Shown here: positions 53,258 through 60,994 of the stretch, piece after piece
Layout: each line of letters opens with the position of its first letter
Numbering within the stretch: position 1 is the first letter of the stretch
Assembly: GCA_036704045.1 (NCBI GenBank)
Contig: DATNQM010000014.1
Location: 62,001 to 126,000, forward strand
DNA from: Ancylothrix sp036704045
Lineage (GTDB): Bacteria > Cyanobacteriota > Cyanobacteriia > Cyanobacteriales > Oscillatoriaceae
Direction: 5' to 3'
DNA: 64,000 nt
Translations under genes and position numbers: made by a program
The notes under the pieces: generated by a model
What the model was told of the DNA's origin: nothing
Database searches by the model: none
The model's input: only the letters and a program-made list of their open reading frames with translations

Positions 53258-56200
53258 ATGGGTAGAACAAAAGTTGCTAAAAAAATAATTTTGGGGTTAG
53301 TTAAGAAAGTTTCACTGTCAGGGACGATGATTTTGGCGTTTCTGTCGGAGTCTGGGATGGCAACACCTAGATTATTCTCGCCGGTTTTTAAAGATAGTTT
53401 GGCTGGGGTTTTGATTGCTGAAGGGCCGGTTAATTCTAATGCTGCTGAACAAGTTTTGCAAGAAGCAATGAAACTGTATGAACAGGGAAAACCAGAATCG
53501 CTGAAACAGGCAATTCCTAAATTTGAAGAAGCTGCTCGACTCTCTAAGCAGGGCGGTGATCAACTATTAGAAGCCGTATCTCTTTTGAGCATTGGCAAAG
53601 TTTACGATGATCTCGACGACAAACAGAAGGCATTGGAGTTCTACAACCAAGCTTTGCCTCTATTCAGGGCTGTGGAAGATAAACGTGGAGAAGCAGTGAC
53701 TCTCAACAACATTGGCCTTGTCTACAACCACCTCGGAGAACAACAGAAGGCATTGGAGTTCTACAACCAAGCTTTGCCTCTAAGAAGGGGGGTAGGAGAT
53801 GAACGTGGAGAAGCAGTAACTCTAAACAATATTGGTAATGTTTACAACGACCTCGGAGAACAACAAAAGGCATTGGAGTTCTACAACCAAGCTTTGCCTC
53901 TAAGGAGGGCGGCAGGGGATGAACGGGGAGAAGCCAGTACCCTCAACAATATTGCTAATGTTTACAATGAGCTCGGAGAAAAGCAGAAAGCCTTGGAATT
54001 TTACAACCAAGCTTTGCCTCTATTAAGGGGGGCGCGAGATAGGCGTGTGAAAGCCACGACTCTCAACAACATTGGGGCTGTCTACAATTCTCTAGGAGAA
54101 AAACAGAAGGCATTGGAGTTTTATAACCAAGCTTTGCCTCTATTAAGGATGATGGGAAATAGGCGTATGGAAGCCACGACTCTCCACAACATTGGTGCTG
54201 TCTACAACTCTCTGGGAGAAAAACAGAAGGCGTTGGAGTTCTACAACCAAGCTTTGCCTCTAAGAAGGGCAGTGAGAGATAAACGTGGAGAAGCCACGAC
54301 TCTCAACAGCATTGGCATTGTCTACAATTCTCTAGGAGAAAAAGAGAAGGCATTGGAGTTCTATAACCAAGCTTTACCTCTAACAAGGGCGGTGAAAAAT
54401 AGAGGTGGAGAAGCCCAGACTCTCAACAATATTGGCCGTATTTACGACTCGCTGGGCGAAAAGCAGAAGGCATTGCAGTTCTATAACCAAGCTTTGCCTT
54501 TAACAAGGGCAGTGAAAAATAAACGTGGAGAAGCCACGACTCTCAATAACATTGGCTTTGTTTACAACTCTCTGGGAGAAAAAGAGAAGGCATTGGAGTT
54601 TTATAACCAAGCTTTACCTCTAAGAAAGGCGGTGGGGGATAGAGGTGGAGAAGCGACAACTCTTGCCAGTATGGCTTATTTAGAACAAGATAGAGGCAAT
54701 CTCGATACGGCACTTTCCCACATTGAATCTGCTATCACTATTATTGAAGACCTCCGCACCAAAATAGGTAGCCAAGAACTTCGAGCTTCCTACTTTGCAA
54801 CTGTTCAAGATTATTATCAGTTGTACATCGATTTACTAATGCAATTGCATCAACAAAACCCCACCCAAGGCTACGATGCAAAAGCATTACATATTAGCGA
54901 ACGTGCCCGCGCCCGCAGTCTTTTGGAACTCCTCACAGAAGCAGGGGCAAATATTCGCCAAGGTGTAGACCCTAAACTGCTAGAACAAGAAAGCAATTTA
55001 CAGCAGCAACTTAGCACGAATGAACGTCGCAAGTATGAACTTTTAAGCAGCCAATATACCCAACAACAACTCAATGATATCGAACAACAATCTAACTCTC
55101 TACTAGGTCAAATTGACCAACTAAAAACCCAAATTCGCCTCACCAGCCCCCGCTATGCTGCTCTCAAATATCCTCAACCTTTGACTTTAAAAGAAATTCA
55201 AGAAGAGGTACTGGATGAAAATAGCTTGCTTTTACAATATTCCCTCGGCGAAGAACGCAGTTACCTCTGGGCTGTCACCAAAAATAGTATCACCAGTTAT
55301 GTCCTCCCTAAACAAAGTGAAATAGAAACGGCTGTTCAAACTTTCCGAAAATCTGTAACTCAAAATAGTGGCTCAAATCTGGAAACCGGCCTACCTCTAA
55401 GCAAAATACTTTTATCCCCCGTCGCTAATCAATTAACAAATAAACGCTTAATAATTGTCGGAGATGGCGCATTACAATATGTCCCGTTTGCAGCCCTACC
55501 AATACCATCTAATCCCGCGAATCCGCTATTAGTTCAAAATGAAATAGTTACTCTTCCTTCTGCTTCTAGTGTTGCTATCCAAAGACGGCAATTAACAAAC
55601 CGCACTCCTGCTGCTAAAACTTTGGCAGTAATTGCCGATCCTGTATTTAACTTAAATGATTCTCGTGTGGCAAATAGGCAACCAGAAAAGCCAGAAACCG
55701 AAGTAAATTCTGCCTTAAATCGTGTGAGTCGGAACTTAGGGTTAGGGGAAGGAGGCGTAATATTTGACCGGCTACAATTCACTCGCACTGAAGCGGAAAA
55801 AATCCTCGCTTTGGTTCCTAAAAATCAAAGTTTACAAGCTTTAGATTTTAAAGCATCTCGTCAACTAGCTACAGATCCGAATTTAGAACAATATCAAATT
55901 ATCCATTTAGCTACTCATGGCTTACTAGATCCTGTGAATCCTGAATTATCAGGTATTGTCTTGTCTTTATATGACTCCCAGGGCAAATCTCAAGATGGTT
56001 TTTTACGGCTGCACGATATTTTTAACTTAAATTTGCCGGCAGAATTAGTAGTATTAAGTGCTTGTGAAACCGGCCTGGGTGAAAATATCAAAGGTGAAGG
56101 TTTAATAGGTTTGACAAGAGGTTTTATGTATGCCGGTGCAAAGCGCGTAGTTGTTAGTTTATGGAGTGTAAATGATGTGGCAACTTCGGAATTGATGGCG

Positions 56201-56341
56201 AAGTTTTACCAGAAGATCCTGCAAGAAAAGCAAAATCCGGTAACAGCATTAAGAGAGGCAAAATTGGAAATGTGGAAATCTGAACAATGGAAGTCTCCTT
56301 ACTACTGGGCTGCTTTTACTGTTCAAGGAGATTGGCGTTAA
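53258..56341 (+). CDS. TPR-CHAT protein (caspase-clan protease fold)
   Basis: A 1027-residue protein. The N-terminal ~45 residues resemble an export signal (basic KVAKKIILGLVKK, then SLSGTMILAFLSES). Around ten TPR units (~65-500) of 40 residues follow, each with LGEKQKALEFYNQALPL. A helical region (~500-640) leads to a CHAT domain (~650-1027) with catalytic His in IHLATHG (H887) and Cys in VLSACETGLGENIKGEG (C936), then RGFMYAGAKRVVVSLWSVND. The dyad is intact. CHAT proteins are caspase relatives; TPR-CHAT Csx29 is the protease of type III-E CRISPR. No CRISPR is here; the partner is the orthocaspase immediately upstream. Confidence 0.92.
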   Translation: MGRTKVAKKIILGLVKKVSLSGTMILAFLSESGMATPRLFSPVFKDSLAGVLIAEGPVNSNAAEQVLQEAMKLYEQGKPESLKQAIPKFEEAARLSKQGGDQLLEAVSLLSIGKVYDDLDDKQKALEFYNQALPLFRAVEDKRGEAVTLNNIGLVYNHLGEQQKALEFYNQALPLRRGVGDERGEAVTLNNIGNVYNDLGEQQKALEFYNQALPLRRAAGDERGEASTLNNIANVYNELGEKQKALEFYNQALPLLRGARDRRVKATTLNNIGAVYNSLGEKQKALEFYNQALPLLRMMGNRRMEATTLHNIGAVYNSLGEKQKALEFYNQALPLRRAVRDKRGEATTLNSIGIVYNSLGEKEKALEFYNQALPLTRAVKNRGGEAQTLNNIGRIYDSLGEKQKALQFYNQALPLTRAVKNKRGEATTLNNIGFVYNSLGEKEKALEFYNQALPLRKAVGDRGGEATTLASMAYLEQDRGNLDTALSHIESAITIIEDLRTKIGSQELRASYFATVQDYYQLYIDLLMQLHQQNPTQGYDAKALHISERARARSLLELLTEAGANIRQGVDPKLLEQESNLQQQLSTNERRKYELLSSQYTQQQLNDIEQQSNSLLGQIDQLKTQIRLTSPRYAALKYPQPLTLKEIQEEVLDENSLLLQYSLGEERSYLWAVTKNSITSYVLPKQSEIETAVQTFRKSVTQNSGSNLETGLPLSKILLSPVANQLTNKRLIIVGDGALQYVPFAALPIPSNPANPLLVQNEIVTLPSASSVAIQRRQLTNRTPAAKTLAVIADPVFNLNDSRVANRQPEKPETEVNSALNRVSRNLGLGEGGVIFDRLQFTRTEAEKILALVPKNQSLQALDFKASRQLATDPNLEQYQIIHLATHGLLDPVNPELSGIVLSLYDSQGKSQDGFLRLHDIFNLNLPAELVVLSACETGLGENIKGEGLIGLTRGFMYAGAKRVVVSLWSVNDVATSELMAKFYQKILQEKQNPVTALREAKLEMWKSEQWKSPYYWAAFTVQGDWR
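53581..54660 (+). repeat. Nine tandem 120-bp repeats inside the TPR-CHAT gene
   Basis: The DNA repeats with an exact 120-bp period for nine units. The segment ctacaaccaagctttgcctc or near variants recurs at the same phase (53641, 53761, 53881, 54001, 54121, 54241, 54361, 54481, 54601). Each unit encodes one 40-residue TPR. The low divergence at DNA level points to recent expansion or gene conversion. Confidence 0.93.
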
Positions 56342-56457
56342 TCCTCCAAAAACCTACAATTACCGACATTTTTACAGAATTGCAGCCATTTTATTAAACT
56401 GAGATTGCCATATCCGCAAAATAAGTTTATCTTGAATATTAGTTTTAGGAATGAGAT

Positions 56458-57459
56458 ATGATTGAGTCGGTATCTGTTGGTTCTATAACACCGTTTGATG
56501 TTAAAGTTGGTACCCAGCTAAAGAAGAGGTTGATTTCTGTTTTGCAGGTAAATTTAGGCCGGCGTTGTAATTTGTCTTGCAGTCATTGTCATGTAGAAGC
56601 CGGCCCAAAACGTACTGAAGAACTCTCCCCGCTTGTTTGTGACCAATTAATTGAAATTATCCAGCGTTTTGAGCAAATTAAAACTGTTGATTTGACCGGC
56701 GGTGCCCCAGAAATGAATTATGGTTTTAAACCAATTGTAGAAGCGGCGCGAAAGGCGGGTAAAGAAGTGATTGTGCGCTCAAATTTAACGATTTATTTTG
56801 AACCTGGTTTTGACGATTTACCGGCATATTTTGCAGCAAATAAGTTAAGGATTGTAGCTAGTTTACCTTGTTATTTGGCGGATAATGTTGATAAAATGCG
56901 CGGCGTTGGTGTTTTTAATGCTTCAATTCGTGCTTTGCAATGGTTAAACCGCGTTGGTTATGGTTCTGATGAAAATTTAATTCTTGATTTGGTTTATAAT
57001 CCTCCGGTTCCTTTTGATGCCAATATGTTTACTCTTCCCCCAGAACAAGGGAAGTTAGAAAAGGCTTATAAAGCTTATTTAAATGAGCATTTTGGACTTA
57101 ATTTTAATCAGCTTTTCACTATTACTAATCTTCCTATTGGACGCAGTAAATTTCACTTAAATCATCGCGGAATTATGGAGAATTACTTGTTTTTTTTAGA
57201 AAACAATTTCAATGTCAATACAGTTGAAAATTTGATGTGTCGTAATCATTTGTCTGTAGATTTTTTGGGAAATATTTATGATTGCGATTTTAATCAAATG
57301 GAGAACTTGCCGGCGCGCAATAAGGCTGGAGAAAATATAACTTTGGGAATGTTGTTAGAGGCAGGAAATTTAGATTTAATTGAAGAGGTGCAAACCGCTG
57401 ATTTTTGCTATGGTTGTACTGCCGGTTGTGGTTCGAGTTGTGGGGGGGCTTTGGTGTAA
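56458..57459 (+). CDS. arsS: Arsenosugar biosynthesis radical SAM protein ArsS
   Basis: A 333-residue radical SAM enzyme. The 4Fe-4S motif CNLSCSHC (C37, C41, C44) lies in LGRRCNLSCSHCHVEAGPKR. The C-terminal half is the DUF3641-type region with auxiliary Cys (LMCRNHLSVDFLGNIYDCDFN) ending in CYGCTAGCGSSCGGALV. ArsS transfers the 5'-deoxyadenosyl group to dimethylarsenite during arsenosugar formation. The usual neighbour arsM (methyltransferase) is absent from the window. A TVP38-family membrane protein follows closely. ATG 56458 is clear. Confidence 0.9.
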   Translation: MIESVSVGSITPFDVKVGTQLKKRLISVLQVNLGRRCNLSCSHCHVEAGPKRTEELSPLVCDQLIEIIQRFEQIKTVDLTGGAPEMNYGFKPIVEAARKAGKEVIVRSNLTIYFEPGFDDLPAYFAANKLRIVASLPCYLADNVDKMRGVGVFNASIRALQWLNRVGYGSDENLILDLVYNPPVPFDANMFTLPPEQGKLEKAYKAYLNEHFGLNFNQLFTITNLPIGRSKFHLNHRGIMENYLFFLENNFNVNTVENLMCRNHLSVDFLGNIYDCDFNQMENLPARNKAGENITLGMLLEAGNLDLIEEVQTADFCYGCTAGCGSSCGGALV

Positions 57460-57505
57460 AAAATTTGGGATAGGGATATTATTTAATTTTGTAAAAAGTG
57501 GGAGA

Positions 57506-58249
57506 ATGCCAACTATACTTATGAGCTTAAATAAAAATTTCAAGTCTAAAAAAATGCCGGTAATTGGGATTGTACTTTGGGGCGGTGTTATTTTGCCAGT
57601 TATAATTTTTGCTTTGAAGTGTTTACATTATCCTGATCTTTTTCCTAGGGTAATAGAATGGATTGGTAATTTGGGAATTTGGGGGCCGGTTTTTTTTATT
57701 ATCGTTTATATTCTAGCTACCCTTTTATTTCTTCCGGGGTTGTTATTGACTCTGGGGGCTGGGTTTTTATTTGGGGTAGTTTGGGGTTCGGTTTATGTGT
57801 GTTTGGGGTCAAATTTGGGCGCAACGGCGGCGTTTTTGGTAGGTAGGTATTTCGCTAGAAATTGGGTGGAAAAACAAATTTCTAACAATGAAAAATTTAA
57901 GGCTATTGATGGGGCTGTGGCTGCGGAAGGTTGGAAATTTGTAGGGCTGTGCCGGTTGTCTCCTTTGTTTCCTTTTAATTTATTAAATTATGCTTTTGGA
58001 GTTACCAAAGTTTCTTTGAGTGATTATTTTTGGGCTTCTTTGGTGGGGATGTTGCCGGCGACTGTTATGTATGTTTATTTGGGGTCTTTAGTTAAGGATT
58101 TTACTTCAATTGGTCTGCAAAAACAACCAACTACTACGGTGGAATGGGTTTTAAGATTTGTTGGTTTTTTGGCAACGGTTGGAGTAACTATTTATGGTAC
58201 GGTAATTGCTAAAAAGTCTTTAAATTCTATGGAAAATAAAGAGGAGTAA
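57506..58249 (+). CDS. TVP38/TMEM64 (DedA-like) membrane protein
   Basis: A protein of ~247 residues. The frame is open back into arsS, but residues before the first membrane helix are not family-like, so the start is taken at ATG 57506; ATG 57521 or 57554 are alternatives. It has five to six membrane segments and the SNARE-associated/VTT signature: FLPGLLLTLGAGFLFG, GATAAFLVGRYFARNW, and LSPLFPFNLLNYAFGVTKVSL...YFWASLVGMLPAT. Family members move lipids or support membrane homeostasis. Placement 46 bp after arsS suggests a role with arsenosugar or arsenolipid handling (inference). Confidence 0.87.
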   Translation: MPTILMSLNKNFKSKKMPVIGIVLWGGVILPVIIFALKCLHYPDLFPRVIEWIGNLGIWGPVFFIIVYILATLLFLPGLLLTLGAGFLFGVVWGSVYVCLGSNLGATAAFLVGRYFARNWVEKQISNNEKFKAIDGAVAAEGWKFVGLCRLSPLFPFNLLNYAFGVTKVSLSDYFWASLVGMLPATVMYVYLGSLVKDFTSIGLQKQPTTTVEWVLRFVGFLATVGVTIYGTVIAKKSLNSMENKEE

Positions 58250-58266
58250 CTTAAAGGTAAATTAGG

Positions 58267-58611
58267 TTATTCACTTTTTAGGGGAATGGCAACTTGTAGA
58301 GTTTGTTGGGTTTGGTAATCGTAAATTTCTACGAGGCGGTAAAGTTGTCTGCCCGCCGGTGGAGGGGCAATTTCTATTTCTTGGGTGAGAATTGGTAAAA
58401 ATTTTAAAAATTGATATCTTTGCTCTAGGCTTTTGTCTGTATAGCGGTTGATCGGTAGATTTAATTGATTGCGACTAACAGTAATTTGAAGTTCTTTGAC
58501 GATGGGATATTCTTTACCACCTAATTTGATATAAGTTTGAGATAAAGCCGGTAAAGGATAGCTAAAAATTAACAAAAATAGGGAGAGAATTTTGATTTTT
58601 TTTGTGTTCAT
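58267..58611 (-). CDS. Small exported protein, hypothetical
   Basis: A 114-residue protein from ATG 58611. The frame extends to 58716, but the extra 35 residues are His/Asn-rich and the signal peptide starts at MNTKKIKILSLFLLIFSYPL. Cleavage is expected after ALSQ. The mature ~90 residues (TYIKLGGKEYPIVKELQITV, then EIAPPPAGRQLYRLVEIYDY) look like a small beta-rich periplasmic domain. No family is recognised. It converges on the TVP38 gene. Confidence 0.55.
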   Translation of the reverse strand: MNTKKIKILSLFLLIFSYPLPALSQTYIKLGGKEYPIVKELQITVSRNQLNLPINRYTDKSLEQRYQFLKFLPILTQEIEIAPPPAGRQLYRLVEIYDYQTQQTLQVAIPLKSE

Positions 58612-58747
58612 TTTTATGGGTTGCAGTGAGTTGATGGGGTTAGAGAAGTATTGGGGCTGGTAAATGTTGCTAAAATTGACAAATTTTTGTAAAGTTGTGG
58701 GGTGGTGATGGTGCAAGGTTCAATAGCCCCAGGATAATTAAATTGAT

Positions 58748-59467
58748 ATGAGTATTAAGGCGGTTTTGTTTGATTTTAATGGTGTGATTATCAATGATGA
58801 GAAGATTCATGAGCAGCTGATTGAGGAGTTGCTGATTTCTGAAAATTTACGTCCCAGGCGTGATGAGTTTCGGCAAGTTTGTTTGGGAAGGAGTGATCGC
58901 TCTTGTATTGCTGAGTTGCTAAATAGCCGATATCGGGTGGTGACTGAGGCGTATTTGGATCAGTTGATTGCTCGCAAGAGTGCTGCTTATTTGGAGAAGT
59001 TGCAGAGTTTGGAAGTTTTGCCAATTTATGAGGGGTTGGAAGATTTTATTTTAAGCTTGCAAGGGGCTAATTTAAAGTTGGCTGTGGTGACGGGGGCTTT
59101 GCGTCGGGAGGTGGAGACGGTTTTAAGTCGTGCAGGTTTGACAAAGTATTTTTCGGCTATTGTAACTGCGGAGGATATTACGAAAAGTAAGCCGGCACCG
59201 GACGGTTATTTGATGGCGGTTAAGTGTTTAAATGAGTGTTACCCTGGTTTGAATTTGTCTCCAAAAGAATGTTTGGTGATTGAGGATACGCCGACAGGAA
59301 TTCAGGCGGGATACCAAGCTGGAATGCCGGTGGTGGGAGTGGCAAATAGTTATCCTTTTCACATGATTCACCGACAGGCGACTTGGGTTGTTGATCGTTT
59401 TGCGGATCTTGAGTTAAACCGGGTTTTGGAGTTTTATGCTGAGGGAACTCAGTCTTTGAAATCTTAA
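58748..59467 (+). CDS. HAD-family hydrolase (beta-PGM-like) with DxN motif
   Basis: A 239-residue HAD hydrolase with helical cap (~15-85). Motif I is VLFDFNGVI: the nucleophile D9 is present, but the second Asp, normally the general acid/base, is Asn (N11). Motif II is VVTGA, motif III is the Lys in TKSKPAPDGYLMA, and motif IV is VIEDTPTGIQAG. GVI-type members include phosphoglycolate phosphatase and beta-phosphoglucomutase. The DxN change may alter the reaction or lower phosphatase activity. ATG at 58748 (gatATGagt) is clear. Confidence 0.87.
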   Translation: MSIKAVLFDFNGVIINDEKIHEQLIEELLISENLRPRRDEFRQVCLGRSDRSCIAELLNSRYRVVTEAYLDQLIARKSAAYLEKLQSLEVLPIYEGLEDFILSLQGANLKLAVVTGALRREVETVLSRAGLTKYFSAIVTAEDITKSKPAPDGYLMAVKCLNECYPGLNLSPKECLVIEDTPTGIQAGYQAGMPVVGVANSYPFHMIHRQATWVVDRFADLELNRVLEFYAEGTQSLKS

Positions 59468-59604
59468 ATTACAAATTTTTGGCTCTAAAATTTAGGAACT
59501 CCTAAATGATGGAATTTTTTCATGAGGTATTGACAAGTGAGGCTTTTTGTTGTAGGTTGTAAGGATGTGACCAAAATTTGCTTGTTGCAGAGTTTGGCAG
59601 TCGC

Positions 59605-59677
59605 GGGGAATTAGCTCAGTTGGTAGAGTGCTGCGATCGCACCGCAGAGGCCAGGGATTCGAGTTCCCTATTCTCCA
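59605..59677 (+). tRNA. tRNA-Ala (anticodon CGC)
   Basis: A 73-nt cloverleaf. The acceptor stem ggggaat pairs with attctcc (one G-U). The D-arm is gctc-gagt, the anticodon stem ctgcg-cgcag carries loop atcgcac giving anticodon CGC at 59638-59640, the variable loop has 5 nt, and the T-arm is aggga-tccct with loop ttcgagt. Position 73 is A and CCA is not encoded. The anticodon arm contains the octamer gcgatcgc, the HIP1 sequence. Confidence 0.9.
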
Positions 59678-59985
59678 TTAGTTTAAAAGCTATAAATAAA
59701 CCATCCAAAAATTTTTACAGTAGCTTGACTTAAGTTTGGCATAAAAGCATTATAAAACCTTCTTTTTTGATTGACTTTTTCTACCTAATTGTGGGCTTAA
59801 ATTTGGCCTATTTCCAACCAACCCATTCTTGGGAAGTAAAACAAAACTCCCCGACAAGTGTTTTAGCTGCTAAGCAGGAAGGAAAGGCTACCGACGATTA
59901 CTAACACTTAAGTCCAGATTTTGGGCATCTTAAAAGCAGCCGACATTACGGGTTGGCTGCTTAAACTTCTAGGGTCTTTCTCTAA
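59678..59985 (+). other. Intergenic, 308 bp with two structured modules
   Basis: Downstream of the tRNA. A first module has aagtgtt (59856-59862) pairing with aacactt (59903-59909), enclosing tagc/gcta and a ctgc-taa-gcag hairpin (59867-59877). A second is an 8-bp stem 59934-59941 with 59955-59962, extendable inward by three pairs, ending 23 bp before the next ATG. They could be a leader RNA of the following gene. No tRNA-derived attachment repeat was seen. Confidence 0.4.
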
Positions 59986-60684
59986 ATGAAAACTATAAAA
60001 TCTTTGCAAACTTTGTGGCCGGGGTGGTTCCCGTACCCCAGCGCCTGGTTGCAAGCGGTCTTAATGATGCTCGTTGCTATAGGCCCAATGGCCCTAATTC
60101 TTGAGATTATTGATTGGCGATTGGAAGTATTCAGAACGCCATTTCAACTAGGAATAATCATTTTATTCTCCACATTTGGGGCAATCCTTGCTTTTGTTCC
60201 CTACGCCTACGCCTACTCATTTTTTTTGGGAGACTCCCCTTCTGGATGGCCTAAAAATCTCCCCAGTCCTAGAAGTTTAGCAGAGGCGCTGTTTGGCTTA
60301 TCAGCGCTAACCATTTCATCATCTATTGGTGTGGGGGTTAGCCTGCTTTTCATTCGCCTTAATGCAAGACATGGCCTTTATTTCTATTCCAACTACAATT
60401 TTTATGGTCAAGAAGGTGCAGCAACTATTGGCGCGATTGCTTGGTTTGTTTCCGCTGCATACCTTTATCAGGCCAAGATTTTGACATGGCGCGGCATGAT
60501 GGCCGAACTCAAGAAAAAAGCGACAGATGACTTAGCGGCAAATGTAACATCCTCAGAAGACAATCCTTTTAGTGACTTTGTTCTTTATCCAGAAACAACG
60601 CCTAAAGTGTCAACCAAAACATCTATCAAGACCAAACAAGCGACAAACTTCAAAACCCAAACCAAGAAAGTAGCTAAGCATTAA
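59986..60684 (+). CDS. Membrane protein, hypothetical
   Basis: A 232-residue protein with four predicted membrane segments (AVLMMLVAIGPMALILEI; LGIIILFSTFGAILAFVPYAYAYSFFL; AEALFGLSALTISSSIGVGVSLLF; ATIGAIAWFVSAAYLYQ). A cytosolic tail of ~60 residues is rich in Lys/Thr with KTSIKTKQATNFKTQTKK at the end. No motif or family is recognised. A terminator follows. Confidence 0.6.
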   Translation: MKTIKSLQTLWPGWFPYPSAWLQAVLMMLVAIGPMALILEIIDWRLEVFRTPFQLGIIILFSTFGAILAFVPYAYAYSFFLGDSPSGWPKNLPSPRSLAEALFGLSALTISSSIGVGVSLLFIRLNARHGLYFYSNYNFYGQEGAATIGAIAWFVSAAYLYQAKILTWRGMMAELKKKATDDLAANVTSSEDNPFSDFVLYPETTPKVSTKTSIKTKQATNFKTQTKKVAKH

Positions 60685-60714
60685 TTTTTGTTGACGCACT
60701 TTTTTAAATATCTC

Positions 60715-60747
60715 TAGGGTGGCTTGTGATCACCCTATTTTTTTTTA
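60715..60747 (+). terminator. Rho-independent terminator
   Basis: Stem tagggtg (60715-60721) with caccctа-type arm 60731-60737 (7 bp), 9-nt loop and a long T run to ~60747. It lies 30 bp after the membrane-protein stop. The rest of the 310-bp spacer (60685-60994) is AT-rich with no other feature. Confidence 0.8.
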
Positions 60748-60994
60748 TTTCATTTCTCGGAAAGTTTAATGGTAATAAACGGTGAACCTCGGCAGTAGTA
60801 GTTTTTACTTTCCTTAAAAATTCTTCTTCTTTTCAGTAAAATATTCAAACTTTTAGCAGATTAAATATAAATCTACCTCTATCAGAAGATTTTCTACCTT
60901 TTTAATCTCTTCCGAGAGAGGATGTAAAATTATTTAGCAGTTGATAAGCTTAAAACAAGTCAGAGAAAGTTATGTAAGAAAAGGAAAATTTAGT

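Noticed and set aside
53581..54660. The regular 120-bp repeats as a CRISPR-like or satellite array
   Set aside because: They are in frame throughout and encode TPR helices; no spacers.
59867..59890. ggaaggaaaggc downstream of the tRNA as the tip of a 4.5S SRP RNA
   Set aside because: The flanking GGTCAGG/GCAGCC consensus and the paired stem around a GGAA loop are missing.
59605..59985. tRNA-Ala as an integration site of a genomic island
   Set aside because: No integrase gene and no direct repeat of the tRNA 3' end found in the window.
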